Positions 1-5,113 are shown, counted from the first letter of the stretch. The stretch: DNA of 10,496 nt from an uncultured Candidatus Saccharibacteria bacterium (GCA_947427985.1 CANEKB010000030.1:1-10496); one strand, 5' to 3'. Notes: generated from the sequence alone by a model not told the origin. Numbers and translations are program-made.

Positions 1-1
1 T

Positions 2-370
2 GGCGAGACTTATGATGTTCTGCGCGACCAGCTGCTCGGCGGTCTCTCTGAAGTCTCGACCGAGGATATCTCTAAGGTAATTATCGCTTATGAGCCAGTT
101 TGGGCTATCAGTACAACGAAGGGTGCCGAGATTGCTTCGCCGGACAAAATCGCCGACGCGGTCCAATTCCTTCGCCGCACGCTTGAGGATACTTATGGCG
201 CAGAAACGGCTACGCAGGTGCCGATTCTCTACGGTGGTAGCGTGAACCCGTCAAATGCCGGAGCTTATCTTACGGTGCCAGAAGTGAACGGGCTGCTTAT
301 TGGCGGTGCTAGCCTTATAGCCGATCAGTTTATTGATATTGTTGAAACCGCAAAGAGGGTAAAATCGTAA
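2..370 (+). CDS. tpiA: Triosephosphate isomerase, C-terminal part (5' end outside window)
   Basis: The last 122 codons of triosephosphate isomerase, the cytosolic glycolytic/gluconeogenic enzyme that interconverts glyceraldehyde-3-phosphate and dihydroxyacetone phosphate. The frame shows the catalytic-glutamate motif AYEPVWAI, followed by the phosphate-binding segments YGGSVNPSNA and GLLIGGASL, in the order expected for the end of a TIM barrel. The frame is open to the window edge and stops with TAA at 368-370. Flexible loop 6 reads PVWAISTTKGA where textbook enzymes have PVWAIGTGKTA, so both loop-tip glycines are replaced; the catalytic Glu is intact. The next gene starts one base after the stop, so the two are probably co-transcribed. 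Confidence 0.96.
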   Translation, partial: GETYDVLRDQLLGGLSEVSTEDISKVIIAYEPVWAISTTKGAEIASPDKIADAVQFLRRTLEDTYGAETATQVPILYGGSVNPSNAGAYLTVPEVNGLLIGGASLIADQFIDIVETAKRVKS

Positions 371-371
371 C

Positions 372-2237
372 ATGGATCATTCCGCGGATCAGTCTCAGCC
401 GCTTAGCTCGTCGCAAAACATGACGGGCTTGGCTGGGTTTGACCAGGATATGTTGCGTGCTATGATGGATGCTGATCGTGCTGCAGCCGAGGCCTCGATT
501 GCGGCTAACACATCGCCGGAACCAGTAGATTCAGAGAAGAACGTCTCAGCTGTATCTATGTCACTGTCACGTGAAGTTAATAATGCAGATACTATACAGA
601 GTGCTCCGTCAACTCCGGAATCGGAAATTGTCGCTACGCTCGCTGCGGTCGAATCGGTAGAATTTTCAAGCAATGCTTCGACTGCCGGAATGAATACAAA
701 ACCGTCTACCGAAGCAAGTACGAACCCGTCTGAATCACTAAATTCACTCGAATCGCTCGACAGCCGGCCGGTTCGCTCAGCGAAAGATGCGATTAATGCT
801 ATGTATGCTGCTGACCCGGACAAACGCCTAAGCTCATATCTCGCCAGCACCGCTAAAGATATCATTAATGCTAGTGGGGAAAAGCCAGTTTCGGATTCGA
901 AATCGGCTGCAAGCCTCCATCACCAGTCTGGTCGTCGCAAAATGGAATCGACTCGCCCTTCTGCCTCAGCACTTTTTCGAATGGCAAAGTCTAAATCTGA
1001 ACGTACGCCTCCGCCACGTCCGGTTACGAACGCGGCTGATCCGCTAATTGAGGTTGAAACACCGATTGTGGTAAAGCGGACCACCTCCAAGATAAAAGAA
1101 AGTACCGCTCCTGTTGTGCGGACATCATTAAAGTTAGCACCAAAGAAGCCTTCTGTTACAATTAAGCCTAAAACCGTCATGCGGACTCCAGTTCGCTCGG
1201 TCGATGGCTCTAGCCGGCCAGGGAAGACTCTGCGTCCAGCCAAGGGCAAGATTGCGATTGATGTTGCTAAGGATGGAGCTACTGCGGGCGCGGCGGCGAC
1301 GGTCGGTGCCGAAGGTGCTCGCACCGCCAAGACTGTCGCTTCAATTCAGAAGGCTACGGTTGCCGCCCTTAAGACCGCTACTCCGGTAGCGTCCCGGCCA
1401 AGGTCGCGCGGTCGCATGATGGACGTCGCGCCGCGCCCAGCTCAAAGCTCTCAGAGCAATCCCGCTCCGCGTACTTATGCTGACCGTTCTGAGGAAACTG
1501 CTTATACTGCACGGGCTTCAAAAGCCGTCGCAAAGCCATTCCGCTCGGTGAAAGAACGCTTCCGTCCTGCTCCGAAAGGCTTTGGGGCTAACCGACCAGG
1601 TGATGCACGCGAAGAGATTTTTGCTGATTTTTCTAATCCCGATCATCCAATTAAAGCTCAGCATCTTAGCCTTCCTGCTCCTAGCTCAGTTGATATTTAC
1701 GCCGATATTGATACTAGTGTCCCGGCTGCAAAAACTCAGAGTAAAAAGAATGCTGAAGTTGGTCTTGGCGTCGTGCAGGATTATCGACCACATGGCGATA
1801 ATGTTGAGAATAGCCATTTTTCCGAAAGCCAGGTCGCTGATGGCCATGGTACTGCGGCTCCAGATAATAACCGCTATGCACTCGGTGGTCAATCGCCTTT
1901 CTTCATTAAAACCGTGCAAGTTGAGAAACGTCCACTTTCGGATGGCCCAAAACGCAAGACCTCTGATACCGCTGGTACTGTTTACGCCGCTCCGCGCTAC
2001 GACGCTAAAGATAAGTCCGGCTATAACAAGAAATCCGCTAAGAAAACTAAGACTAAAGCTAAAGCAAAATCTACGAAAATTGATAAAAAAGCTTTGCGTC
2101 AGGACATTCCGACCCGTCCTACAGTCATCGTCCCCCCAAGTCGTCGTTCACATGCGCCGCTTTTCTTGCTGTTGGTAGTCACAATCCTTCTAGGCGCTGC
2201 TGTCGGGGCTTTGTCTTACCTCTGTTTCTTCCAGTAG
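372..2237 (+). CDS. Large disordered basic protein with a C-terminal membrane anchor, function unknown
   Basis: A 621-residue protein I do not recognise. Residues 1 to about 545 are low-complexity and rich in Ser, Ala, Pro, Thr, Lys and Arg, with no visible folded-domain motif. Around 545-575 there is a run of Lys/Ala/Thr repeats (KKTKTKAKAK). One hydrophobic helix near 595-618 (LFLLLVVTILLGAAVGALSY) ends the protein three residues before the stop. The flanking positives (SRRSH) place the long N-terminal part in the cytoplasm, so it looks tail-anchored (inference). A GAGGG at 355-359 inside the end of tpiA can serve the ATG at 372. The basic disordered part could bind nucleic acid or the cell surface from inside, but nothing proves it. 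The reading frame itself is secure because of its length; overlapping frames on both strands are shadows. Confidence 0.85.
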   Translation: MDHSADQSQPLSSSQNMTGLAGFDQDMLRAMMDADRAAAEASIAANTSPEPVDSEKNVSAVSMSLSREVNNADTIQSAPSTPESEIVATLAAVESVEFSSNASTAGMNTKPSTEASTNPSESLNSLESLDSRPVRSAKDAINAMYAADPDKRLSSYLASTAKDIINASGEKPVSDSKSAASLHHQSGRRKMESTRPSASALFRMAKSKSERTPPPRPVTNAADPLIEVETPIVVKRTTSKIKESTAPVVRTSLKLAPKKPSVTIKPKTVMRTPVRSVDGSSRPGKTLRPAKGKIAIDVAKDGATAGAAATVGAEGARTAKTVASIQKATVAALKTATPVASRPRSRGRMMDVAPRPAQSSQSNPAPRTYADRSEETAYTARASKAVAKPFRSVKERFRPAPKGFGANRPGDAREEIFADFSNPDHPIKAQHLSLPAPSSVDIYADIDTSVPAAKTQSKKNAEVGLGVVQDYRPHGDNVENSHFSESQVADGHGTAAPDNNRYALGGQSPFFIKTVQVEKRPLSDGPKRKTSDTAGTVYAAPRYDAKDKSGYNKKSAKKTKTKAKAKSTKIDKKALRQDIPTRPTVIVPPSRRSHAPLFLLLVVTILLGAAVGALSYLCFFQ

Positions 2238-2262
2238 AAACTGACCAGGTATGGTCTAACCA

Positions 2263-2291
2263 TTGACATTTTAGCAATTCTATGCTACAAT
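2263..2291 (+). promoter_or_regulatory. Sigma70-type promoter (TTGACA-17-TACAAT) with extended -10
   Basis: TTGACA at 2263-2268 and TACAAT at 2286-2291 are separated by exactly 17 bp. The -10 box is preceded by TGC, making an extended -10. No gene follows. The predicted start, about 2297-2299, coincides with the first base of a self-complementary RNA. The same TCTATGCTACAAT block recurs in the promoter at 3426-3454. Confidence 0.75.
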
Positions 2292-2296
2292 AGGAT

Positions 2297-2529
2297 GGTG
2301 GGCAGTTCTAGCCTCTGCATGTTGAAGAAGACGGATCGCGCACGATCCACGCCTTAGCCGTGTTTACGAAGGGTGAGAGCCTCTGGCCACACCACAACTG
2401 GATGGTTTGATTTTGGCGTGATTTTTCTACAAAACTCTAGACATAATCGTTATTAGCTAGTAAAATTAAATTAGGAATGGTTGATACTACTTCTCGTTGA
2501 TGATAATCACGACAGTAGTATCATTTTTT
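2297..2529 (+). ncRNA. Structured non-coding RNA of unknown family
   Basis: Transcription from the promoter at 2263-2291 would begin at about 2297. The first nine bases, GGUGGGCAG (2297-2305), pair with 2383-2393 in a 9-bp stem with two single-base bulges, closing a domain of about 97 nt. Inside it, GGATCG (2333-2338) and CGATCC (2343-2348) form a perfect hairpin with a CGCA loop. A strong terminator follows at 2483-2529, so the full transcript would be about 230 nt. I looked for the signatures of SRP RNA, RNase P RNA, tmRNA and tRNA and found none. It could be a lineage-specific small RNA. Whether the segment 2394-2482 belongs to the same RNA is uncertain. Confidence 0.45.
2483..2529 (+). 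terminator. Rho-independent terminator
   Basis: GATACTACT (2483-2491) pairs perfectly with AGTAGTATC (2514-2522). Further pairing inside (TCG 2494-2496 with CGA 2510-2512, TGA 2498-2500 with TCA 2507-2509) extends the stem, and a run of six T follows at 2524-2529. The T-run lies on the plus side only, so it ends plus-strand transcripts from the upstream ncRNA promoter and possibly from the gene ending at 2237. Confidence 0.8.
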
Positions 2530-2535
2530 GATTGC

Positions 2536-2666
2536 TTAGCCTCTAGCCGATTAACTAGAATGCTCAACAACTTGTAAAACAAACTTCTCAGCATGTATCA
2601 CTTCCTTTCCCCAAAGATAACGCCCACACTCTACCAACCTTAAATGCCTAGCCTGCCCGGGGCTCT
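2536..2666 (-). ncRNA. Possible minus-strand structured RNA
   Basis: Behind a minus-strand promoter (2674-2703) lies about 130 nt with no reading frame of note. A hairpin at 2560-2594 has 15-position arms and a 5-nt loop. Read as minus-strand RNA it has 10 Watson-Crick pairs, three G-U pairs and two mismatches; on the plus strand the G-U positions become A-C mismatches, which favours a minus transcript. GCCTC near the 5' end (2673-2669) can pair with GAGGC near 2542-2538. I recognise no RNA family and no clear minus-strand terminator. Confidence 0.25.
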
Positions 2667-2673
2667 GGGAGGC

Positions 2674-2703
2674 ATTATATAGCAAATTTTTCGAGAATAA
2701 CAA
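2674..2703 (-). promoter_or_regulatory. Putative minus-strand promoter (TTGTTA-18-TATAAT)
   Basis: On the minus strand TTGTTA (2703-2698) and a perfect TATAAT (2679-2674) are 18 bp apart. It points away from the minus-strand surface-protein cassette and towards the possible RNA at 2536-2666. The -35 box matches consensus at only four of six positions. Confidence 0.4.
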
Positions 2704-2796
2704 GCATAAGTACGATTAAAAATCGCATTTTGCATCAAAAATGGCTTAAGTGCACCATATCCTACGAACATTTTAACTTTCTTGTCCTCCACTTAA

Positions 2797-2994
2797 TTAC
2801 TCTATGGCTAGACAACGGAGGGGATAACCGTGATAGCTATCGTATCTCTCACTTAGTCCAAGATAATCATTATAGAACGCCAATAAGTCTAGCATTCGGC
2901 TGGGGCGCAATGCGCAGCCTATACCCATGCCAGAAAAACCTACATTCGGGTCTTTATTAGGGTCGCCAACCCCCATACCGCCGCTGCGGACGAA
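2797..2994 (-). pseudogene. Silent C-terminal cassette of a TIGR02145-like (Fib_succ_major) surface protein, minus-strand copy
   Basis: Read on the minus strand, the frame runs from FFVRSGGMGVGD through AFYNDYLGLSERYD to SYHGYPLRCLAIE and a TAA stop at 2799-2797. The R-S-G start and the R-Y-x-x-x-x-G-x-x-L-R-C end are how the final subdomain of Fibrobacter-succinogenes-major-paralogue (TIGR02145) domains ends in CPR surface proteins (family knowledge). The segment usually reading G-Y-Y-W-S-S is replaced by GMGIGCALRPS, so this copy looks decayed or divergent. No signal peptide, N-terminal domain, ribosome-binding site or promoter accompanies it. Upstream (to the right) the sequence runs straight into the opposite-strand cassette. 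The frame can be extended on paper to an ATG at 3081, but that part is antisense to the other cassette. Confidence 0.55.
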
Positions 2995-3017
2995 GAAAAG
3001 CGCGTCGTCCGCAGCGG
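2981..3017. repeat. 13-bp perfect inverted repeat joining the two head-to-head cassettes
   Basis: CCGCTGCGGACGA (2981-2993) and TCGTCCGCAGCGG (3005-3017) are exact reverse complements around an 11-bp centre. On each strand the arm encodes V-R-S-G at the first codons of the cassette. It is GC-rich inside an AT-rich region. It sits at the shared 5' border of both cassettes, where a recombination site would be expected to lie if cassettes are exchanged (inference). Confidence 0.8.
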
Positions 3018-3192
3018 GTGGGCTAACGATGCTTATTATCTTATTACGCAAGGAGCGGCAGGCTTCCAGTGGTCTCAACATGCATCGAGCATTGAATTCG
3101 CTAATTATTTTACATCAAATGAAGTCGGCAACTATCCATCAAACGCCCACTGGCGTTATGTTGGTCGCTCCCTCCGTTGTCTAGCCATATAG
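3004..3192 (+). pseudogene. Silent C-terminal cassette of a TIGR02145-like surface protein, plus-strand copy
   Basis: The frame VVRSGWANDAYYL...GFQWSQHASS...FANYFTSNEVGNYPSN...RYVGRSLRCLAI ends at TAG 3190-3192. It aligns by eye with the usual final subdomain: R-S-G, an aromatic-x-W-S block, N-Y-x-x-F, N-x-x-P-S-N and the R-Y-x-G-x-x-L-R-C terminus. All motif blocks are present, so this copy looks intact as a domain end, unlike the minus-strand copy. There is no ATG in the cassette frame, no promoter and no N-terminal region; upstream sequence is antisense to the other cassette. The last 19 coding bases (CTCCGTTGTCTAGCCATA and neighbours) and about 30 bases after the stop resemble those of the minus-strand copy. 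It is either a gene fragment or a donor cassette. Confidence 0.6.
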
Positions 3193-3244
3193 AGTAATCA
3201 TAGGGAGGATGAAGAAATAAGGGAAAGAACAAGCTGAGCATACG

Positions 3245-3383
3245 CATGCTAGTTGGTTTTAAACATTCTGAGACCTTGGCGCTACGACGCCTCGGGCTGA
3301 GCCGGGTCCGATTCAGCGAGCGTAAGCGAGTCGATGAGGAGAGGCTCACCCAGGTTGAAGAATGTCTAAAACTAACTAGTATG
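3245..3383. repeat. 139-bp element bounded by a 25-bp inverted repeat with a GC-rich structured core
   Basis: Arms 3245-3269 and 3359-3383 pair over 25 positions: 22 Watson-Crick pairs, two G-T pairs and one mismatch. The stem continues inward through ACCTTGG (3272-3278) against CCCAGGT (3349-3355). The core holds further hairpins: GGCG (3278-3281) with CGCC (3288-3291), TGAGCC (3298-3303) with GGCTCA (3343-3348), and CGATTC with GAGTCG inside that. There is no open frame. The core is GC-rich while both flanks are AT-rich. A MITE-like insertion or a structured RNA are both possible; the wobble pattern does not settle the strand. Confidence 0.6.
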
Positions 3384-3425
3384 AAGTATATTTAGATGTT
3401 TTTCCTTATTCCTTATGATTATATA

Positions 3426-3454
3426 TTGACAAAATTGCCAATCTATGCTACAAT
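3426..3454 (+). promoter_or_regulatory. Sigma70-type promoter (TTGACA-17-TACAAT) with extended -10
   Basis: TTGACA at 3426-3431 and TACAAT at 3449-3454 are 17 bp apart, with TGC directly before the -10. The predicted start, about 3461-3463, is the first base of a closing RNA stem. It drives the structured leader and the gene at 3704. It shares TCTATGCTACAAT with the promoter at 2263-2291. Confidence 0.78.
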
Positions 3455-3460
3455 GAAAGT

Positions 3461-3663
3461 ATAGGGCTTGGTTTTTCTAGTCCCTAGAAAAAGGGGTACT
3501 ACCTTACGTTAATACCCCGAGCAAGCCTAATTGTTTTTGACGACCTATATACGTCAACGATCCTTGAAATATTCGAAGAAATAGGGGATTTTGCCCGCTA
3601 TGTTGACTAATCAAAGCTACAACTTATTCCAAGGAATACCTAGTCGATATTGTGGGCAAAATC
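3461..3663 (+). ncRNA. Highly structured 5' leader or independent ncRNA of unknown family
   Basis: Nearly the whole stretch folds. TAGGGCTTG (3462-3470) pairs with CAAGCCTA (3522-3529) with one bulge, closing a three-way junction. Its two arms are a perfect 9-bp hairpin (3472-3480 with 3484-3492, loop TCC) and GGGGTA (3493-3498) with TACCCC (3513-3518). Next come TTGACG (3537-3542) with CGTCAA (3552-3557). Last is a 23-position stem (3587-3609 with 3641-3663) with 19 Watson-Crick pairs, three G-U pairs and one mismatch; the G-U pairs hold only for plus-strand RNA. Its 31-nt loop contains the palindrome ATTCC-AA-GGAAT. The last stem ends 24 nt before the ribosome-binding site of the next gene. 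I recognise no riboswitch, tmRNA, RNase P or 6S signature. There is no U-run before 3704, so a long 5' leader is the simplest reading. Confidence 0.55.
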
Positions 3664-3703
3664 ATAGTTTGCCATAAAAATTCAACTGAGGGGAGTTAAT
3701 TTT

Positions 3704-4414
3704 ATGCAAAATTTCATCAACCTGGAATGCCGCAACGAGCCGGAAACCACCCTGTTCCCGCAGGAAACTGACCTGCTTCAAGAATTGATTCGGGGGACCC
3801 TGGAAAGGGTAGCTCCGAATGCTACGCGAGGCACGTTCATTTTGGACGGACAGAAGTTTGGTGAGGAGGCTAAGTGCATCCTGCGCTTCAACTTGCCCGA
3901 AGGGAACTATCGCTACCAGCCCCTCCTCTGTGCCCATGAGAAAACCTCCGACCAGATGGCCGAGGAGTCGATTGACGAGATGCTGGCGATCCCTGGCAAG
4001 TCGCGCTATATCAACGGCGGGCGCCCGGTTCGGCACGAGATCTCCAATGATGAGCGTAATATGACTAATGGGGTCTACCGCGAGGGCGATCTGATGGTGC
4101 TGGTTCTGAACGCTACCCACGGTCGCTTTCTCATGAGTTGCTGCCTGGACGGTGATGACAGTACAGCTGCTGAGCTGGTGCTCTACGCCGTAGCGCAGGC
4201 TATCGCCGCCATGGGCAAGGAAGACATCACGCTCCAGCGTTCCGACCGCGACATTTTTGGTGTCTGTCAGCGGGTTTCTGTTAGTAGATATATGGAGATC
4301 CGGCAGTATATCGAGGATGCATTCGAGGTGGGCGAAGGTCTGGCCATGATGGCCTGGAAGGCCTGGCATGAGCCGGCCAACGCAAAGGGCGAGCTGACCT
4401 TATTCTTTGAGTAA
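3704..4414 (+). CDS. Orphan cytosolic protein of 236 aa, function unknown
   Basis: I do not recognise this protein. It has no signal peptide and no membrane segment, and a mixed alpha/beta composition. Recognisable stretches are ILRFNLPEGNYRYQPLLCAHE (about 59-79), GDLMVLVLNATHGRFLMSCC (about 128-147), the Ala-rich helix AAELVLYAVAQAIAAM and the terminal EGLAMMAWKAWHEP. A strong GAGGGGAG at 3688-3695 lies 8 nt before ATG 3704 and fixes the start. Codons favour G/C in third position (CTG, GCC, GGC, CGC), clearly unlike the AT-rich genes at 5300 and beyond, which suggests separate origin or higher expression. It has its own promoter, long structured leader and terminator, so it is a single-gene unit. 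The minus-strand frame across the same region is its shadow. Confidence 0.85.
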   Translation: MQNFINLECRNEPETTLFPQETDLLQELIRGTLERVAPNATRGTFILDGQKFGEEAKCILRFNLPEGNYRYQPLLCAHEKTSDQMAEESIDEMLAIPGKSRYINGGRPVRHEISNDERNMTNGVYREGDLMVLVLNATHGRFLMSCCLDGDDSTAAELVLYAVAQAIAAMGKEDITLQRSDRDIFGVCQRVSVSRYMEIRQYIEDAFEVGEGLAMMAWKAWHEPANAKGELTLFFE

Positions 4415-4416
4415 TC

Positions 4417-4464
4417 TCCAAAAACCGCCGGGCTGAGCAATGTCCGGCGGTTCGCCGTTTTGGA
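4417..4464 (+). terminator. Terminator after the orphan gene, with two alternative hairpins
   Basis: AACCGCCGG (4423-4431) pairs with CCGGCGGTT (4444-4452), and TCCAAAA (4417-4423) pairs with TTTTGGA (4458-4464). A competing hairpin CGGCG-GTT-CGCCG (4445-4457) runs straight into TTTT. The second form is the classic terminator; the first would sequester its left arm. It begins three bases after the stop at 4412-4414. Confidence 0.7.
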
Positions 4465-4474
4465 AACACCATAA

Positions 4475-4684
4475 ATTGCCTATAAAACCAATAAAAATAA
4501 CACCATCTTGACATGGTGTCTAATTTATTGGTGCACCTTAGGTGCAAATGTTTACAACGATTATAATCCAAGCAACGAATCTTATCAAGATTACCTCTAT
4601 AAAAACTTGAGTGTAATCAACTCCGAAATCAAGCGGTGGCGCAAAATTTTACATTCAGACTACCAGAGATGGTTGTTAGAATGA
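4475..4684 (+). pseudogene. Possible C-terminal gene remnant (no start)
   Basis: One frame is open from 4475 to a TGA at 4682-4684. From 4548 its translation looks protein-like (NVYNDYNPSNESYQDYLYK, then INSEIKRWRKILHSDYQRW and a Leu-Leu-Glu end), rich in Tyr, Trp and charged residues. There is no ATG; only a TTG at 4508 and no ribosome-binding site. The first part of the frame coincides with hairpins, so real coding, if any, starts near 4540. It may be the tail of a gene whose 5' part was lost. I recognise no family, and chance is not excluded at this length. Confidence 0.25.
4487..4546. repeat. Nested inverted repeats in the intergenic region
   Basis: ACCAATAAA (4487-4495) pairs with TTTATTGGT (4524-4532). 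Inside it, after a symmetrical 4x4 internal loop, ACACCAT (4500-4506) pairs with ATGGTGT (4513-4519) around a 6-nt loop. Directly adjacent, TGCACC-TTA-GGTGCA (4532-4546) forms a second hairpin. No T-run follows. This may be an RNA element or a protein-binding site; the arrangement does not match an integron attC site by its consensus ends. Confidence 0.5.
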
Positions 4685-4704
4685 AGTAAGGAGAGAGGAT
4701 TACA

Positions 4705-4744
4705 AAATACCGGTGGCTGTTTTAGGAATAGGCCACCGGTATTT
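4705..4744. terminator. Bidirectional terminator
   Basis: AAATACCGGTGGC (4705-4717) and GCCACCGGTATTT (4732-4744) are perfect 13-bp inverted repeats around a 14-nt loop, with short A/T tracts on both outer edges. It lies two bases beyond the stop of the minus-strand DUF2188 gene and would end that transcript. It can also end rightward transcription from the 4.4-4.7 kb region. Confidence 0.7.
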
Positions 4745-4746
4745 CA

Positions 4747-4989
4747 TTACATGACGGTGTCTCTAGGCGGACAAGGATCATGACCATGCGGAACAGTGTC
4801 ACTGTCTACGATTTGCCCATTGGGGGCATGTATACGAACTTCTCCGCCACCGTAATTGCGAGCATACTTCTTAGCGACGCGTTCAGCTGCAGCTTTTGTG
4901 GAAGTATGTGTACTCGCTCTACTTGCGCCTTCACGCCTGACTGAATAGCCCGACTTACGGTTCCCGGACACGTGGTAATTTACACCCAT
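4747..4989 (-). CDS. DUF2188 family small protein
   Basis: An 80-residue protein with the DUF2188 pattern. There is an N-terminal YHVSGN, a VRREGASRAS block (about 18-27), then an amphipathic helix TKAAAERVAKKYARNYGGG (about 31-49) and the closing strand EVRIHAPNGQIVDSD (about 50-64). The family is small, cytosolic and of unknown function; the core corresponds to its usual length. A C-terminal extension (TVPHGHDPCPPRDTVM) follows. The start at 4989 is supported by an AGGA about 11 nt upstream on the minus strand. It is the only intact minus-strand gene in the window, and the inverted repeat just past its stop acts as its terminator. No clear promoter is seen in front of it. Confidence 0.85.
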   Translation of the reverse strand: MGVNYHVSGNRKSGYSVRREGASRASTHTSTKAAAERVAKKYARNYGGGEVRIHAPNGQIVDSDTVPHGHDPCPPRDTVM

Positions 4990-5021
4990 CTTTATAATTC
5001 CTGTCCACTGTCTCTTGGTTA

Positions 5022-5050
5022 TGGACTTAACTTTGGTATAGTGGTAAAAT
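5022..5050 (+). promoter_or_regulatory. Putative promoter (TGGACT-17-TAAAAT)
   Basis: TGGACT at 5022-5027 matches four of six -35 positions and TAAAAT at 5045-5050 five of six -10 positions, at ideal 17-bp spacing. A strong terminator follows only about 30 nt later, implying a very short transcript. It lies divergently from, and just upstream of, the DUF2188 gene. Confidence 0.4.
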
Positions 5051-5056
5051 GAAGAA

Positions 5057-5113
5057 ACAAAAAACTAGCAGGATTTTTGTAAAGAGGCGCTTTTCGAAGG
5101 CGTCTTCTTTTTT
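5057..5113 (+). ncRNA. Short terminated transcript (candidate small RNA)
   Basis: From the promoter at 5022-5050 to the T-run ending at 5113 a transcript of about 57 nt is predicted. It consists of an A-rich start and the terminator hairpin, with no gene attached. A 53-codon frame (5049-5210) runs through it, but it has no ribosome-binding site and crosses the terminator, so I do not count it as a gene. It could be a small antisense or leader RNA. Confidence 0.3.
5081..5113 (+). terminator. Rho-independent terminator
   Basis: GAGGCGCTTT (5084-5093) pairs with AAGGCGTCTT (5097-5106) around a UCG loop: ten contiguous pairs including three G-U. A further A-U pair set (5081-5082 with 5108-5109) and a run of six T at 5108-5113 follow. 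The G-U pairs hold only for a plus-strand transcript. It insulates the toxin-antitoxin operon from upstream transcription. Confidence 0.7.

Noticed and set aside
2297..2394. SRP, RNase P, tmRNA or c-di-GMP riboswitch
   Set aside because: An AGAGCCTCTGGCC segment recalled the GEMM riboswitch, but the remaining conserved blocks are absent. The SRP core GGAAG/GCAGCC and the RNase P GAAAGUC are missing.
2797..3192. Template/variable repeat pair of a diversity-generating retroelement
   Set aside because: C-terminal cassettes of this kind are DGR targets in some CPR genomes, but the two copies differ in length and not only at adenines, and there is no reverse transcriptase in the window.
3461..3530. 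tRNA-like cloverleaf (paired 7-bp ends)
   Set aside because: No T-loop TTCRA, no anticodon arm of five pairs and no proper D-arm; the arms do not fit a tRNA.
3461..3703. Retron non-coding RNA before its reverse transcriptase
   Set aside because: The layout of hairpins before a gene is suggestive, but the 236-aa product lacks the YxDD and other reverse-transcriptase motifs.
3662..4369. Minus-strand ORF of 235 aa opposite the orphan gene
   Set aside because: It is a shadow produced by GC-rich codons. The plus frame has promoter, ribosome-binding site and terminator; the minus frame has none.
4281..4571. Minus-strand ORF of 96 aa
   Set aside because: It is antisense to the orphan gene's end, its terminator and hairpins; composition is not protein-like.
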